Positions 16,501 to 25,864 are shown, numbered from the stretch's first letter. The stretch: 64,000 nucleotides of DNA from DATIXJ01 sp035518715 (GCA_035518715.1 DATIXJ010000027.1:1-64000); one strand, 5' to 3'. Notes: a model not told the origin generated them from the letters alone. Numbers and translations: made by a program.

Positions 16501-17760
16501 ATGATGCGGGCGGTTCAAACCTTTCTGCTTGGTCTCAAAGAGAGCTTCTTCATGGCGTGGGCGGCGCTCAGGACGAACAAGCTTCGCTCTGTGCTCACAC
16601 TGCTCGGCATCGCGGTCGGTGTCTTTTCGATCATCGGCGTCATGACCGCCATGGGAGTTCTTCTCAACAGTATCCAAAGCGGCATGAGCATGCTTGGATC
16701 CAATACGGTCCAGATTCAGAAGTATCCGATGTTTGATGCCGGCGGGCCGCAGGAGCATGCGTTTCTGCGAAACCGGAAAGACATTACGTTCGACCAGGGG
16801 ATGCGGCTGAAGGAACTGGCCTCGCTTGCCAGCGCCGTCGGCATCTTTTGCGCCAACAACAACGGCGTCGTCATCTCGACACTGACGGGAGAAAAGACCA
16901 ATCCCAACATTACCCTGACTGGGAGGGATATCGAAGGATTTACAGCCAACAACTGGACGATCATGGAGGGCCGGCTCTACACGACCTCCGAGCTCTCTTC
17001 ATCAAAGCATGTGGCGGTCCTCGGCGGAGACGTCGTGAAAAAGATCTTCCCGAAAACGGATCCTATCGGGCAGAAGATCCGTATTGACGGCCGGGAATTT
17101 GAAGTGGTCGGAGTCGTCGAGTCCAAGGGTCAGCTCATGGGTGGAAGCGACAATTTTGCCGTCATTCCCATCTCCACGTTTTTTGACATCTACGGACGGA
17201 AACAAAACGTCGCGATCAAAGTTCAGGCGCCTTCGCAAGACGTTCTCTCCGATTGTGTGGAGCAGGCACGTGAGATGCTCAGAACGATCCGGCATGTTGC
17301 CCCCGGCGATGACGATGATTTTTATATCTGGTCGAATGATTCGCTCATCACGCAGTTCAACGATTTCACCAAGTACTTCCGGATGGGGGTCATGCTGGTG
17401 AGCGCTATTGCGCTCCTGGCCGCAGGCGTCGGTATCATGAACATCATGCTGGTGTCCGTTACCGAACGCACACGGGAGATCGGTATTCGAAAAGCCGTTG
17501 GCGCTCGCAAGAATAATATCCTCTCGCAGTTCATCTTTGAAGCGGTTGTCATCAGTGAATTTGGCGGCATCACGGGTATCCTGCTCGGTTTGCTCGGCGG
17601 AAACCTCGTCGCCCTCTTTTTGGAAATACCACCGGTGATCCCTATCGACTGGGTGGCGATCGGATTTGTGAGTTGCAGTTTCGTGGGTATCGTCTTCGGT
17701 GTCTATCCTGCCTGGAAAGCCGCAAATCTCGACCCGATCGAGTCGCTCCGGTACGAATAG
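16501..17760 (+). CDS. MacB-type ABC permease, paralogue 2
   Basis: The 419-residue protein has the same layout as its neighbours: an N-terminal helix after LRTNKLRSVLTLLGIAVGVF, a periplasmic domain with NNWTIMEGRLY, and the C-terminal SVTERTREIGIRKAVGARKN segment ending LDPIESLRYE. It is closely related to the next gene over most of its length, including shared phrases such as GIAVGVFSI, ALLAAGVGIMNIMLVSVTER and FGVYPAWKA, so the pair arose by tandem duplication. The start is a double ATG without an obvious Shine-Dalgarno site, 61 nt after the previous stop. It shares the single upstream ATPase. Confidence 0.92.
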   Translation: MMRAVQTFLLGLKESFFMAWAALRTNKLRSVLTLLGIAVGVFSIIGVMTAMGVLLNSIQSGMSMLGSNTVQIQKYPMFDAGGPQEHAFLRNRKDITFDQGMRLKELASLASAVGIFCANNNGVVISTLTGEKTNPNITLTGRDIEGFTANNWTIMEGRLYTTSELSSSKHVAVLGGDVVKKIFPKTDPIGQKIRIDGREFEVVGVVESKGQLMGGSDNFAVIPISTFFDIYGRKQNVAIKVQAPSQDVLSDCVEQAREMLRTIRHVAPGDDDDFYIWSNDSLITQFNDFTKYFRMGVMLVSAIALLAAGVGIMNIMLVSVTERTREIGIRKAVGARKNNILSQFIFEAVVISEFGGITGILLGLLGGNLVALFLEIPPVIPIDWVAIGFVSCSFVGIVFGVYPAWKAANLDPIESLRYE

Positions 17761-17836
17761 CCGGAACCACAACAAATTTCTTCCACCTCCGTATACTATA
17801 AGAGAGCACGAAGAGGAAAATTGTTCCTGATCCTGT

Positions 17837-19096
17837 ATGTACCAGGTCGTTGAAATATTAGCCCATGAAATTCGCGAGAGCCTGATGATGGCGCTCGCCG
17901 CCCTTCGCATCAACAAGCTCCGGTCGATTCTGACACTGCTCGGCATTGCCGTCGGCGTGTTTTCCATCGTGGCAGTGATGACGGCAATGGAGGCGCTGGT
18001 CAACAGCATCCAGAACGGCCTGAGTCAGCTCGGGACGAATACCTTCCAGGTTCAGAAAACTCCGATGTTCAACTCCGGGAGTCCGCAGGAACGCGCGAAA
18101 TTCAGGAACAGAAAGAACATTCAGTACTCACAGGGCCTGCTTGTTGCCGAGCGCGCAACACTCGCAAAGGCCGTCGGACTCGAATCCTGGAAATTCGGGA
18201 AAGTCGTCGCATCACGGGACGGATTGAAAACGAACCCGAGCGTGCAGGTTGCCGGTGAGAATGTTGAGGGATTCACCACCAACAACTGGACGATTGCCGA
18301 AGGCCGCATGTTCAACGAGAACGAGCTGAATGAAGGAAGGCCGGTGGCCGTTCTTGGCCCGCAGGTGGTGGAGAAGATCTTTCCCAAATCCGATCCGATC
18401 GGAGAGGTCGTTCGTGTCGACGGGAAGGAATATACCGTGATCGGAACCATTGAATCGCAGGGGAGTATTCTCGGAGGAAATAACGATAACTTCATCGTCA
18501 TCCCGATTGTCACGCTCTTCAGCGTCTATGGACCGGATCTGGATTCACATATTATGGTGCAGTCGACATCCAGGGAAACGTATGAAGATTGCATCGACCA
18601 GGTACGCGGAATCCTGCGCACAGCTCGCCACGTCGATCCCGCCGACCCGGATGATTTTTACATCTTCTCGAATGATACGGTTATCGAGCAATTCAACAGC
18701 TTCACACTCTACCTGCGGCTCGGCATCATGCTTGTCAGTGCCATCGCACTTCTCGCCGCGGGAGTCGGCATCATGAATATTATGCTGGTTTCCGTAACGG
18801 AACGGACCCGTGAAATTGGTATACGGAAAGCCATTGGGGCGAAGAAGAAAAACGTCCTGTCCCAGTTCATTCTTGAAGCCGTCGTGCTGAGCGAATTCGG
18901 GGGAGTGGCCGGGATTCTGGCCGGCGTCGGAAGCGGTAATCTGATTGCCCTCGTTCTTCAAGTGCCGCCCGTTATTCCATGGGACTGGGTTGCAATCGGG
19001 TTCGCAATTTGCTCGATTATCGGGGTTGTCTTCGGTGTCTATCCTGCCTGGAAGGCCTCAAACCTCGATCCCATCGAATCCCTTCGATACGAATAA
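17837..19096 (+). CDS. MacB-type ABC permease, paralogue 3
   Basis: The 419-residue inner-membrane protein is the same length as paralogue 2 and aligns with it end to end (LRINKLRSILTLLGIAVGVF; NNWTIAEGRMF; SVTERTREIGIRKAIGAKKK; LDPIESLRYE). Differences concentrate in the periplasmic domain, as expected if the two paralogues recognise different partners or form a heterodimer. A 76-nt gap separates it from paralogue 2; this contains an AGAGGAAA stretch but no Shine-Dalgarno site at normal spacing. Last gene of the export operon; the following gene has its own promoter. Confidence 0.92.
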   Translation: MYQVVEILAHEIRESLMMALAALRINKLRSILTLLGIAVGVFSIVAVMTAMEALVNSIQNGLSQLGTNTFQVQKTPMFNSGSPQERAKFRNRKNIQYSQGLLVAERATLAKAVGLESWKFGKVVASRDGLKTNPSVQVAGENVEGFTTNNWTIAEGRMFNENELNEGRPVAVLGPQVVEKIFPKSDPIGEVVRVDGKEYTVIGTIESQGSILGGNNDNFIVIPIVTLFSVYGPDLDSHIMVQSTSRETYEDCIDQVRGILRTARHVDPADPDDFYIFSNDTVIEQFNSFTLYLRLGIMLVSAIALLAAGVGIMNIMLVSVTERTREIGIRKAIGAKKKNVLSQFILEAVVLSEFGGVAGILAGVGSGNLIALVLQVPPVIPWDWVAIGFAICSIIGVVFGVYPAWKASNLDPIESLRYE

Positions 19097-19120
19097 AGTC
19101 GGATTTTTTTGAAAAAGGGC

Positions 19121-19150
19121 TTGACTTTCCCCCGGATTCGTGTAAATTTA
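19121..19150 (+). promoter_or_regulatory. Bacteroidota-type promoter for the T9SS cargo gene
   Basis: TTG at 19121-19123, a 19-nt spacer and TAAATTTA at 19143-19150 match the consensus except for the final base. The predicted start point leaves a leader of about 45 nt before the ATG at 19202, with GAGGTAG near the start codon. Confidence 0.65.
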
Positions 19151-19201
19151 AGTATCCACTAATTCCACCGTTTCATTCTGTTATCATTTGAGGTAGGCTC
19201 C

Positions 19202-20599
19202 ATGAAGCGCTTCGCGACGCTCTCGCAGAGAGGCGTTTGTGCCTTTTGCATTATCCTCATGATCTGGGCGATCCCCGGTTTGATGACCGCTCAGCCCCTC
19301 TATCGAACATTCATTCAGAACGATCTCGGTGTCAAGAAAACCCAGGCCGGAAAGATCCTCGGTGCGCGGGCGTCGTTCCGCTTTATCAATGTCACCGGAA
19401 GTTTCGCCGGTGTCCTGCATGTGAAATTCAACGCTCCTGTCATGTCGCTTGACAGCATACCCTCGATGACCGTTTCTCTCAATTCAACCAAGAAAAATCT
19501 CGACATTAGCGGGATTTTCAATGATGGTGATACGGTCAAGGTAAGCGGTCTGTTCTCCAAAAAGAATGTCGACATTCGCGCGAAATGGGCATGGGGAGAT
19601 GGAAGTCTTGTTCAGCCGGATGCTGAGCAGGCAGCGACCGCAACGCCGGTCGTTATTCAGCCCAACGGCGGGAATGTCCTCGATGTTCTCTACAAGAAGA
19701 TCATTCCCAAACCTGCCGGCCTTGTTATCGGTATCGTCAACATGACGAAACAAAACGGCTGGGTAAGGTATAAGAGTGCAAATCCGAAGTTCTTTACTCA
19801 TACCGGACTGGCGCGGTGCTTTGATCTCATCTCCTCGGGGCTTGGCGGTACACGGACGTTTAAAGGTCAGCTTATCAATCCCCAGGTTTCGAAACATGAC
19901 AATCACCTTCTCGGCGAGGTACATGCCCTGAAGCTTGCGATTATTGCGAACGATGCAAGGATCACACTTCCCGATACGCCGGCGACGCGTCTCGGAGATC
20001 TTGTCTATAGTGATACGACCAATCCCGGTGATCCGGCCAATGGCAAAACCCTGCGCCAGATTACGACGCTTGCAGATTCCGCCCTGACGTTCTGCTCACT
20101 GTTCAGCGGTACGCCGGATTTCTATACGAAGCTGGATTCGAGTATCACGAGGATCAATGCCGCGTTCAGCGGTCCTTTCCACGCGATCGCATTCTCTCCT
20201 TTCCTTCTCGATGGAATTTCAGGGATTGATCCTTACCCGTTCATCCACGACAATCCGGTGCCGGTTCCTCCGGTCATGACATACAAGCCGGTTTCCGTGA
20301 TCGATGATCCCGTTCAGTTTGCTCTTCAGCAGAATTATCCGAATCCGTTCAATCCCACAACGACCATCAGATTCTCGCTTCCCGCTACAAGTCTTGTGAC
20401 GTTTACGGTTTATAATCTTTTAGGACAGGAAGTACAGACCGTCTACAGTGGCGAGCTGCTCGATGAAGGAGATCAGAGTGTGAGCTTTAACGGCCTCAAT
20501 CTTGCCTCGGGCGTGTATTTCTACCGGATCTCTGCGACCTCTGTTGATGAACCGACAAAAGTGTATACCGATATCAAAAAGATGCTCCTCGTCAAATAG
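19202..20599 (+). CDS. Secreted protein with C-terminal type IX secretion sorting domain
   Basis: The 465-residue protein has an N-terminal signal peptide ending near GLMTAQ. The central ~340 residues match nothing I recognise. The C-terminal ~85 residues are a Por-type sorting domain: FALQQNYPNPFNPTTTIR, then VTFTVYNLLGQEVQTV, LASGVYFYRI and a final KKMLLVK. Such domains direct proteins across the outer membrane by the type IX system and are removed at the surface. The central part includes CHRD-like features (a short strand pattern after LGARASFRFINVTGSF and a late ALTFCSLFSGTPDFYTKL), but I would not name a domain. Its own promoter upstream and terminator downstream make it a single-gene unit. 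Confidence 0.85.
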   Translation: MKRFATLSQRGVCAFCIILMIWAIPGLMTAQPLYRTFIQNDLGVKKTQAGKILGARASFRFINVTGSFAGVLHVKFNAPVMSLDSIPSMTVSLNSTKKNLDISGIFNDGDTVKVSGLFSKKNVDIRAKWAWGDGSLVQPDAEQAATATPVVIQPNGGNVLDVLYKKIIPKPAGLVIGIVNMTKQNGWVRYKSANPKFFTHTGLARCFDLISSGLGGTRTFKGQLINPQVSKHDNHLLGEVHALKLAIIANDARITLPDTPATRLGDLVYSDTTNPGDPANGKTLRQITTLADSALTFCSLFSGTPDFYTKLDSSITRINAAFSGPFHAIAFSPFLLDGISGIDPYPFIHDNPVPVPPVMTYKPVSVIDDPVQFALQQNYPNPFNPTTTIRFSLPATSLVTFTVYNLLGQEVQTVYSGELLDEGDQSVSFNGLNLASGVYFYRISATSVDEPTKVYTDIKKMLLVK

Positions 20600-20617
20600 A
20601 TCTCGGTGTGTCGAAAG

Positions 20618-20654
20618 AAAAACCCCGGACAGAATCTCTGCCCGGGGTTTTTTT
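20618..20654 (+). terminator. Rho-independent terminator after the T9SS cargo gene
   Basis: CCCCGG and CCGGGG arms are extended inward by CAGA/TCTG across one mismatch and followed by seven T. An A-run precedes the stem, so it may also work for minus-strand transcripts. Confidence 0.9.
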
Positions 20655-20695
20655 ATGAACTGCCGGAGTGGTGATGACCTGATGGAGGACTCCGC

Positions 20696-22405
20696 TCAGG
20701 CCTTCATCCTCATTCCTTTTTCCTCATAACTGAAGATCCATCCCGCAACCTTTCCCGGATCGATCGCATCAAAATTTTCCCAGTAGCGTTCCGTATTCAT
20801 GTGCTGGGAACTCGTATCGTTTTCCGGGACGGCATCAGCCATTGCAATGATCTCTTTCAGGCGGCTCTTCCACAATTTCATGTTAGCAACGCGGAGGTCG
20901 ACCCATCCGTCATGTGCCCATGAATCGATGGATCTGGCCGTCACGGGAATTTCCCGCTCGCCGTGGAACGGAGGGATCTTGATCTCCCTGGAACGGAGCA
21001 TGCTCTTTCCATCGGGGAGGAGTATCGGGATGCCGATCGAAATGATCTGCGCACGAAGCCGTGAATCGGACGCGATTTTTTGATGGAGTTTCCTGCTGAG
21101 TGCACCGGGTGCGGTTTTCACGACTGCCCGGACATTTTTGAAGCAGAGTTTGAGAAGATACGATTCGTAGAGGAGCTTGGATAGCCGCGGCGGCCCGAGC
21201 ATCTCGAACGCCACGCTGTCAACGCCGTGCTTCCGCTCGAGCTCTTCGATCTGCTCCTTCGCATTGTGAAAAAGGTATCCTGCGCGATACGTGGGGGCCA
21301 GAGTCGCGTTATCCAGTGCATTGATGATGTCGTGCCCTGTATTGCCGCCCTTGATTTCGTAAATGACATCTTCGGCAATCTCTTCGGGTGTGACAAATTC
21401 CATCTGCCCGGGTGTGGCGATTGCCTCGAATTCGCCCCGCGAAAAAAGTCCGTTTTCGCCCGTATCGATAAAAGCGGATTTGAGCGTCTTGTTGAGCGGC
21501 CTGCCGACATCTTCCATGGTCAGCTGCAGCCGATTACGCAACGGAACAGCCCGCGAAGGCGGGCAATCGAACAGGGAGATGGCCCTGCCGCGTTTCCGGA
21601 TTTCTCCGAATGCTATCCGCTTCCAGGCAATCGCCGCGGTCGGCTTGATCTCTTTGGTGATCGGTGCACCCGGTGTACGTCCCATCAGGAAGAGGAGAAG
21701 CGTATGCGCGCCGGCGACCGAAGATTTGCTCAGCAGGACGCTTGAAGGGCGTTCTTCGCTGTGCGTGTACGGAATGTTGAGTCCCATTCCTCCGGTTCCG
21801 CTCGTTCCGATCTTCATGTAAATCTTCGTGCCGAAATCATTCATCGAGCGGTACAGCAGCTGAACATGTCGGATAAGCTGGGGTGTGTAGAGTGTACAGA
21901 GGAGCCGCTCTGTCGCTTCTCTGAGCGATGCGGTTCCCTGTCTTCCGGAAGAGTCCTTCATGTATCGGAGGACCCGCCGCGCACTGTTGAAGATGTCCTG
22001 ATAGGCGATTGCCGTTGCGGAATTGATCCCGTCGATGATGATGTCCGGTTTCGTCTCTCGGAAAAGCTGGTAGATTGCCGACCGTTTCAGCACATCATCC
22101 GTAAGCTCGTCGAGCATATCGTCGATGAGCATGGCGCGGAGCTTTGGATTGTTCATGATATCCTCGCGCCCCATATCTTTCAGGGCGTGCCGGACAAAGA
22201 TATTGCCCCACCATGCGCCGAAGAGCTTCTTCGGCATGTCGGGGAATTCCTTCCTCAGCATGGCAAGGGTGGCGTCGGTCTCCGACTTCAGCAGCGAGGT
22301 GATGATGATGCGCTTCGGCTTTTCAGGAATGAGCTTCCGGCAGATTGCGGAGCCGACGAGTCCGCTTCCGCCCAAAACGAGTACAGTTCTGTTCGTGATA
22401 TCCAT
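20696..22405 (-). CDS. Long Rossmann-fold (short-chain dehydrogenase-like) protein of unknown function
   Basis: This 569-residue soluble protein begins with a dinucleotide-binding motif VLVLGGSGLVGSAI (about 8-21), as in extended SDR/epimerase proteins. It lacks an obvious YxxxK catalytic pair and is nearly twice the usual length. Middle landmarks are KPDIIIDGINSATAIAY and IGTSGTGGMGLNIPYTHSEE (about 200-219); the C-terminal half contains NTGHDIINALDNATL and many helices. The glycine-rich IGTSGTGGMG could be a second phosphate- or nucleotide-binding loop. No enzyme can be named. It is last in a minus-strand run but is separated from ybjQ by a terminator, so it is probably transcribed alone. 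Confidence 0.7.
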   Translation of the reverse strand: MDITNRTVLVLGGSGLVGSAICRKLIPEKPKRIIITSLLKSETDATLAMLRKEFPDMPKKLFGAWWGNIFVRHALKDMGREDIMNNPKLRAMLIDDMLDELTDDVLKRSAIYQLFRETKPDIIIDGINSATAIAYQDIFNSARRVLRYMKDSSGRQGTASLREATERLLCTLYTPQLIRHVQLLYRSMNDFGTKIYMKIGTSGTGGMGLNIPYTHSEERPSSVLLSKSSVAGAHTLLLFLMGRTPGAPITKEIKPTAAIAWKRIAFGEIRKRGRAISLFDCPPSRAVPLRNRLQLTMEDVGRPLNKTLKSAFIDTGENGLFSRGEFEAIATPGQMEFVTPEEIAEDVIYEIKGGNTGHDIINALDNATLAPTYRAGYLFHNAKEQIEELERKHGVDSVAFEMLGPPRLSKLLYESYLLKLCFKNVRAVVKTAPGALSRKLHQKIASDSRLRAQIISIGIPILLPDGKSMLRSREIKIPPFHGEREIPVTARSIDSWAHDGWVDLRVANMKLWKSRLKEIIAMADAVPENDTSSQHMNTERYWENFDAIDPGKVAGWIFSYEEKGMRMKA

Positions 22406-22430
22406 AGGTCAGTGAGGATGTTCTCGAAAT

Positions 22431-22463
22431 AAAAAACGGCACGCACAGGGTTCGTGGCGCCGT
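22431..22463 (-). terminator. Intrinsic terminator after the YbjQ-family gene
   Basis: Read on the minus strand, ACGGCGCCAC pairs imperfectly with GTGCGTGCCGT around an 8-nt loop and runs directly into six T. It separates the ybjQ gene from the downstream Rossmann-protein gene. Confidence 0.6.
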
Positions 22464-22497
22464 TCCGTTCATTAAGGCGATGTCACGTGCTGTGCCA

Positions 22498-22827
22498 TCA
22501 CACTTTTTCTACTACAACTGCCGTGCCGTAGGCGAGAACCTCGGTCACGCCGGTAGCAACTTCGTTCGCATCATACCGCATGCCGATCACTGCATTGGCG
22601 CCCATGTACTGGGCATGCTGCATCATGATCTCATACGCTTCCTGCCGGGCTTTTTCACAGAGCTCCTGATAGAGCGAGATGTTCCCGCCGAACAATGTCT
22701 GGATGCCGGCACCGATATTGCCGATCAGGGAACGTGACCGGACCGTAATGCCGCGCACGAGCCCAAGCTGCTTCGTCACGCGGTAACCGTCCAGCGTGAA
22801 TGCGGTCGTTACCAGTGCATGATCCAT
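22498..22827 (-). CDS. YbjQ family protein (UPF0145)
   Basis: The 109-residue protein matches the YbjQ family: an N-terminal VTTAFTLDGYRV strand, LGLVRGITVRSRSL, a central helix with EAYEIMMQHAQYMGANAVIG, and the closing strand VTEVLAYGTAVVV. The family forms pentameric beta-barrels and is often called a putative heavy-metal-binding domain, although its function is not established. The ATG at 22827 has AAGGAG at six-base spacing; an in-frame TTG two codons earlier is less likely. It is 10 nt downstream of the lipoprotein gene, so the two are probably co-transcribed. Confidence 0.9.
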   Translation of the reverse strand: MDHALVTTAFTLDGYRVTKQLGLVRGITVRSRSLIGNIGAGIQTLFGGNISLYQELCEKARQEAYEIMMQHAQYMGANAVIGMRYDANEVATGVTEVLAYGTAVVVEKV

Positions 22828-22837
22828 ATTCAACTCC

Positions 22838-23845
22838 TTACTTAAGTTTAATGGAATTCACACATTTTTCAAACGGTGTGAAGTAAACATCTTTCTGCGG
22901 TGCAAAATAATTGACGGTTATGCGGATCACCTTGTCGTTCTTCACGACAAAATATGCGCGGCTGTTGATATCTTTCATGGGTGAATAATCCACCCAGATC
23001 GATTTGACGCCGTCGATCGTGCCGTTGCCGGTGGCTTTGGATTTATACCGCCCCTTGTTCTGATCCCACACTTTTTCAACCGTCAATTTTTTCGCATCGA
23101 ACACATCGATATGGATGCTGCAGTCGCGTCGGTCTGGCGCCCGCATTTCCATTGCGAAATCATTGCTTCCCTTCGGGACCTGGGCGATTTCCAGGTTGTC
23201 TGGATACTGCATGGTGAAGAATGTTCCGCCAGGATACGTTTCCAGTGTAGCCGAGGGCTGCCAGTATTCAGGTTTTTTCAACTCAATCACCGGCGGGAGG
23301 AAGGAGTTCTTCATTGTGTCGAATACCGCGGCATGCGCAGCATACTGGTCGCCGTATCCTTCAAAGTCCAGCTTGTAGATTGCCGTGTCCCCGCCAACGT
23401 AATAGGTGTGGCCGAAAATGCTCGACTTCGTCGTGACCTTGAGCGAATAGGTGAACATCTCGGTGGTCTTGCCGGCCAGCTGAACTGTCCCGCTCTGCAT
23501 GCCTTCTCCCTCAAGATTGTAGTTCGCCTGCTTCATGTCGCTCTTGTCCTGCTGGACGTAATCGTCGAGTTTCTTTCCGGCGTACGGAATCACCTCGACA
23601 GACACCTGAGCACCGGGTTCACCGGAAGTTGGATCGAGGAACTTATTGAGGACCTCCTGTGATTTTGCGAATACCGCCTTTCCCGCCGTGCCAAGCTGCT
23701 TCCAGTCTTTCGGATACTGGATCTTGAATCCGAATGCCGGATCGCGGTACGAGTTCATTTCCCCTACAGGCACCGGCTCGATTTTCTTCTCGCAGCCGAT
23801 CACCAAGAACGCAAGGAGGACGCCGAACTTCAAAAACGTTTTCAT
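22838..23845 (-). CDS. Lipoprotein with PsbP/DUF1795-like repeats
   Basis: The 335-residue protein starts with a lipoprotein signal (MKTFLKFGVLLAFLVIGC, with Cys18 as the likely lipidated residue). The mature part contains two similar halves. Each opens with a strand typical of PsbP-like/DUF1795 domains: YRDPAFGFKIQYPKDWKQL (about 33-51) and GTFFTMQYPDNLEIAQVP (about 210). Each ends with a pattern like AAVFDTMKNSF or FTPFEKCVNSIKL. Such domains are found in envelope proteins of uncertain function. The ATG at 23845 has GGAG upstream; a longer frame to 23938 lacks a signal peptide. It probably shares a transcript with ybjQ. Confidence 0.8.
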   Translation of the reverse strand: MKTFLKFGVLLAFLVIGCEKKIEPVPVGEMNSYRDPAFGFKIQYPKDWKQLGTAGKAVFAKSQEVLNKFLDPTSGEPGAQVSVEVIPYAGKKLDDYVQQDKSDMKQANYNLEGEGMQSGTVQLAGKTTEMFTYSLKVTTKSSIFGHTYYVGGDTAIYKLDFEGYGDQYAAHAAVFDTMKNSFLPPVIELKKPEYWQPSATLETYPGGTFFTMQYPDNLEIAQVPKGSNDFAMEMRAPDRRDCSIHIDVFDAKKLTVEKVWDQNKGRYKSKATGNGTIDGVKSIWVDYSPMKDINSRAYFVVKNDKVIRITVNYFAPQKDVYFTPFEKCVNSIKLK

Positions 23846-23873
23846 AAAAAGTCTCCAGGAATGATTTGATGAT

Positions 23874-25379
23874 TTATGGGGTTGGCGGTACGATCGTATT
23901 GTACCACGGTTTTTTTTCGCGCGCAGCCAGCTCGTCAATGTGCAGGTGCTTCAGTTCCATGTACTCGTGCAATCCCTCCACGCCAAATTCTCGTCCGATC
24001 CCGCTCTGCTTGTAGCCGCCGAAGGGCGCCCGTTCCGAGATGAGATGCCATTCATTGATCCAGACTGTTCCCGCGCGCAGCTGCCTGGCAACATCCATCG
24101 CCTTGTTCCCGTCAAGCGACCAGATGCCCGCGGCAAGACCGTACATCGAATCGTTTGCCTGCTCGATCGCATCCTGCACGGATTCGTATCGGATCACCGA
24201 AAGGACCGGCCCGAAGATCTCTTCCTGCGCAATCGTCATCCCGTTCTTCACGTTGGTGAAGATCGTCGGCTCAATGAAATTCCCGTTGCGCAGCTGCTCG
24301 GTCGACGGGATGCTTCCGCCGGCGACAATGCGGGCGCCTTCCTGCTTTCCCTTCTGAATATACGAAAATACACGGTCCTGCTGTTTCTTAGAAATGAGCG
24401 GACCGATTACCGTATCCCCGGATTTCGGATCCCCTAACTTCATCGCTTTGGTTTTAGCTATTAATTCTTCAACGAAGGTGTCGTGAAGCGATGAGGGGAG
24501 GAATAACCTTGATGCTGCCTCACAGCACTGACCCTGATGATAAAAAATCCCGTAGAGCGTTCCATCAACCGCCAGCCGGGGATCGGCGTCTTCCAAAACA
24601 ATATTCGCGGATTTTCCTCCACACTCCAGCGTGCAGTTCTTGAGGGTGCCGGCGGCAAGCTCCATGACCCTCCGTCCGATGGCGGTCGATCCGGTAAATG
24701 AGACCTTATCCACATGCGGATGCCGGGCAAGGGTCTCACCGACTTCGGGACCGAACCCGGGAAGAATATTCACCGTTCCGGGAGGAAATCCTGCATCATG
24801 GAAAATTCTGGCAAGCTCCAGAGCGGTGACGGGTGTAAGCTCGGACGGCTTCAACACTACCGTATTCCCCGCTGCAAGCGCGGGTCCCAATTTCCAGATC
24901 GCCATCTTGAGCGGAAAATTCCACGGAATGATCGCTGATACCACCCCGACCGGTTCGTGAACAAGAAGGTTCCGGCTGAATCCCGGCTTGGAGAGTGCAT
25001 CGAGAGGAGCGACCGGATCAAGTGCGGCAAGCTTGGAGAAATAGCTCATTGCGCGCGCACTCAGGTAGACATCATCCTTTACCTTCCTCATTGTCGATCC
25101 GGAATCTTCGATTTCCCATTGCTCGAAATCTGACTTTCGTTCGTTGAGCTTGTCGGAAACCGATTTGAGGAGTGCCGCGCGCTCATCGCGGCTCATTCGG
25201 GGCCACGGTCCCTTGTCGAAGGCAGCCCTCGCGGCCGCAATCGCCTTTTCTCCGTCCTGGGCATTTGCCCGTGCGACATGAGCGATGACTTCCTGATTGT
25301 ACGGGTTCGCTGTTTCGAATGTCTTTCCCGAAACCGAGGGGACAAACTCTCCATTAATATAGAGTGAGTACTCACGCAT
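23874..25379 (-). CDS. NAD(P)-dependent aldehyde dehydrogenase
   Basis: The 501-residue cytoplasmic enzyme is of the ALDH superfamily, which oxidises aldehydes to acids. Landmarks are the cofactor-binding IIPWNFPLKMAIWKLGPALA (about 152-171), the KPSELTPVTAL turn, VSFTGSTAIGRRVME, the general-base Glu in LECGGKSANIV (about 262-272) and the catalytic Cys in YHQGQCCEAASRLF (about 296). The late EEIFGPVLSV segment and a KQSGIGREFG tail are as in betaine/phenylacetaldehyde-type members. Substrate not assignable. The ATG at 25379 is five bases after the upstream membrane-protein gene; a 22-codon extension is possible but does not look like ALDH. Confidence 0.93.
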   Translation of the reverse strand: MREYSLYINGEFVPSVSGKTFETANPYNQEVIAHVARANAQDGEKAIAAARAAFDKGPWPRMSRDERAALLKSVSDKLNERKSDFEQWEIEDSGSTMRKVKDDVYLSARAMSYFSKLAALDPVAPLDALSKPGFSRNLLVHEPVGVVSAIIPWNFPLKMAIWKLGPALAAGNTVVLKPSELTPVTALELARIFHDAGFPPGTVNILPGFGPEVGETLARHPHVDKVSFTGSTAIGRRVMELAAGTLKNCTLECGGKSANIVLEDADPRLAVDGTLYGIFYHQGQCCEAASRLFLPSSLHDTFVEELIAKTKAMKLGDPKSGDTVIGPLISKKQQDRVFSYIQKGKQEGARIVAGGSIPSTEQLRNGNFIEPTIFTNVKNGMTIAQEEIFGPVLSVIRYESVQDAIEQANDSMYGLAAGIWSLDGNKAMDVARQLRAGTVWINEWHLISERAPFGGYKQSGIGREFGVEGLHEYMELKHLHIDELAAREKKPWYNTIVPPTP

Positions 25380-25384
25380 GAAGC

Positions 25385-25864
25385 TTATTGCCCGCCAATC
25401 CTTCCATATACCGTGAGTGCCAGAATGACTGCAATCAGAACCCACATCACCGCATACGAAAGTCCGATCTGACGGTCGAATCCTTTCAACTGATCCTGCG
25501 CGTTTGCCGGGGCCTGATTACCCGCCATCTGCTGAACGAGCTTTCCGCGTTTCGAGGATTGTATCCCGAAGAGCACGCCGCTGATTACGGCAATCGCGAA
25601 GAAAATGATTTTGGCTGTCAGCCATCCTACATCAAGAACACCGAGCCCGAGCTCGTGCATGTTTCCGATACCGGTGATGAGCATGATGACGACTGCGATG
25701 GGGCTCAGAATGCCGATGGGGCGCATCGCACGAAGGAGTGTCGCTTTCCCCTGGAGATCCTGTGCCTTCTTGTACTGCGAGTTGAGGATAAATCCCGCCA
25801 GGTTGACGGTCATGAGCATGCCAAACCCGATGAGATGAATCCAGAGAATGAGAAAACGTTCCAC
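25385..25864 (-). CDS. Small four-helix membrane protein
   Basis: The 159-residue inner-membrane protein has about four hydrophobic helices: FLILWIHLIGFGMLMTVNLA (about 4-23), ILSPIAVVIMLITGIG (about 52-67), WLTAKIIFFAIAVISGVLFG (about 81-100) and SYAVMWVLIAVILALTVYG. A His in helix 1 and basic residues after helix 1 recall CopD/DUF2269-like membrane proteins, but I cannot name it confidently. It starts with GTG behind AAAGG. It is first in a two-gene unit with the aldehyde dehydrogenase, divergent from murI. Confidence 0.72.
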   Translation of the reverse strand: MERFLILWIHLIGFGMLMTVNLAGFILNSQYKKAQDLQGKATLLRAMRPIGILSPIAVVIMLITGIGNMHELGLGVLDVGWLTAKIIFFAIAVISGVLFGIQSSKRGKLVQQMAGNQAPANAQDQLKGFDRQIGLSYAVMWVLIAVILALTVYGRIGGQ

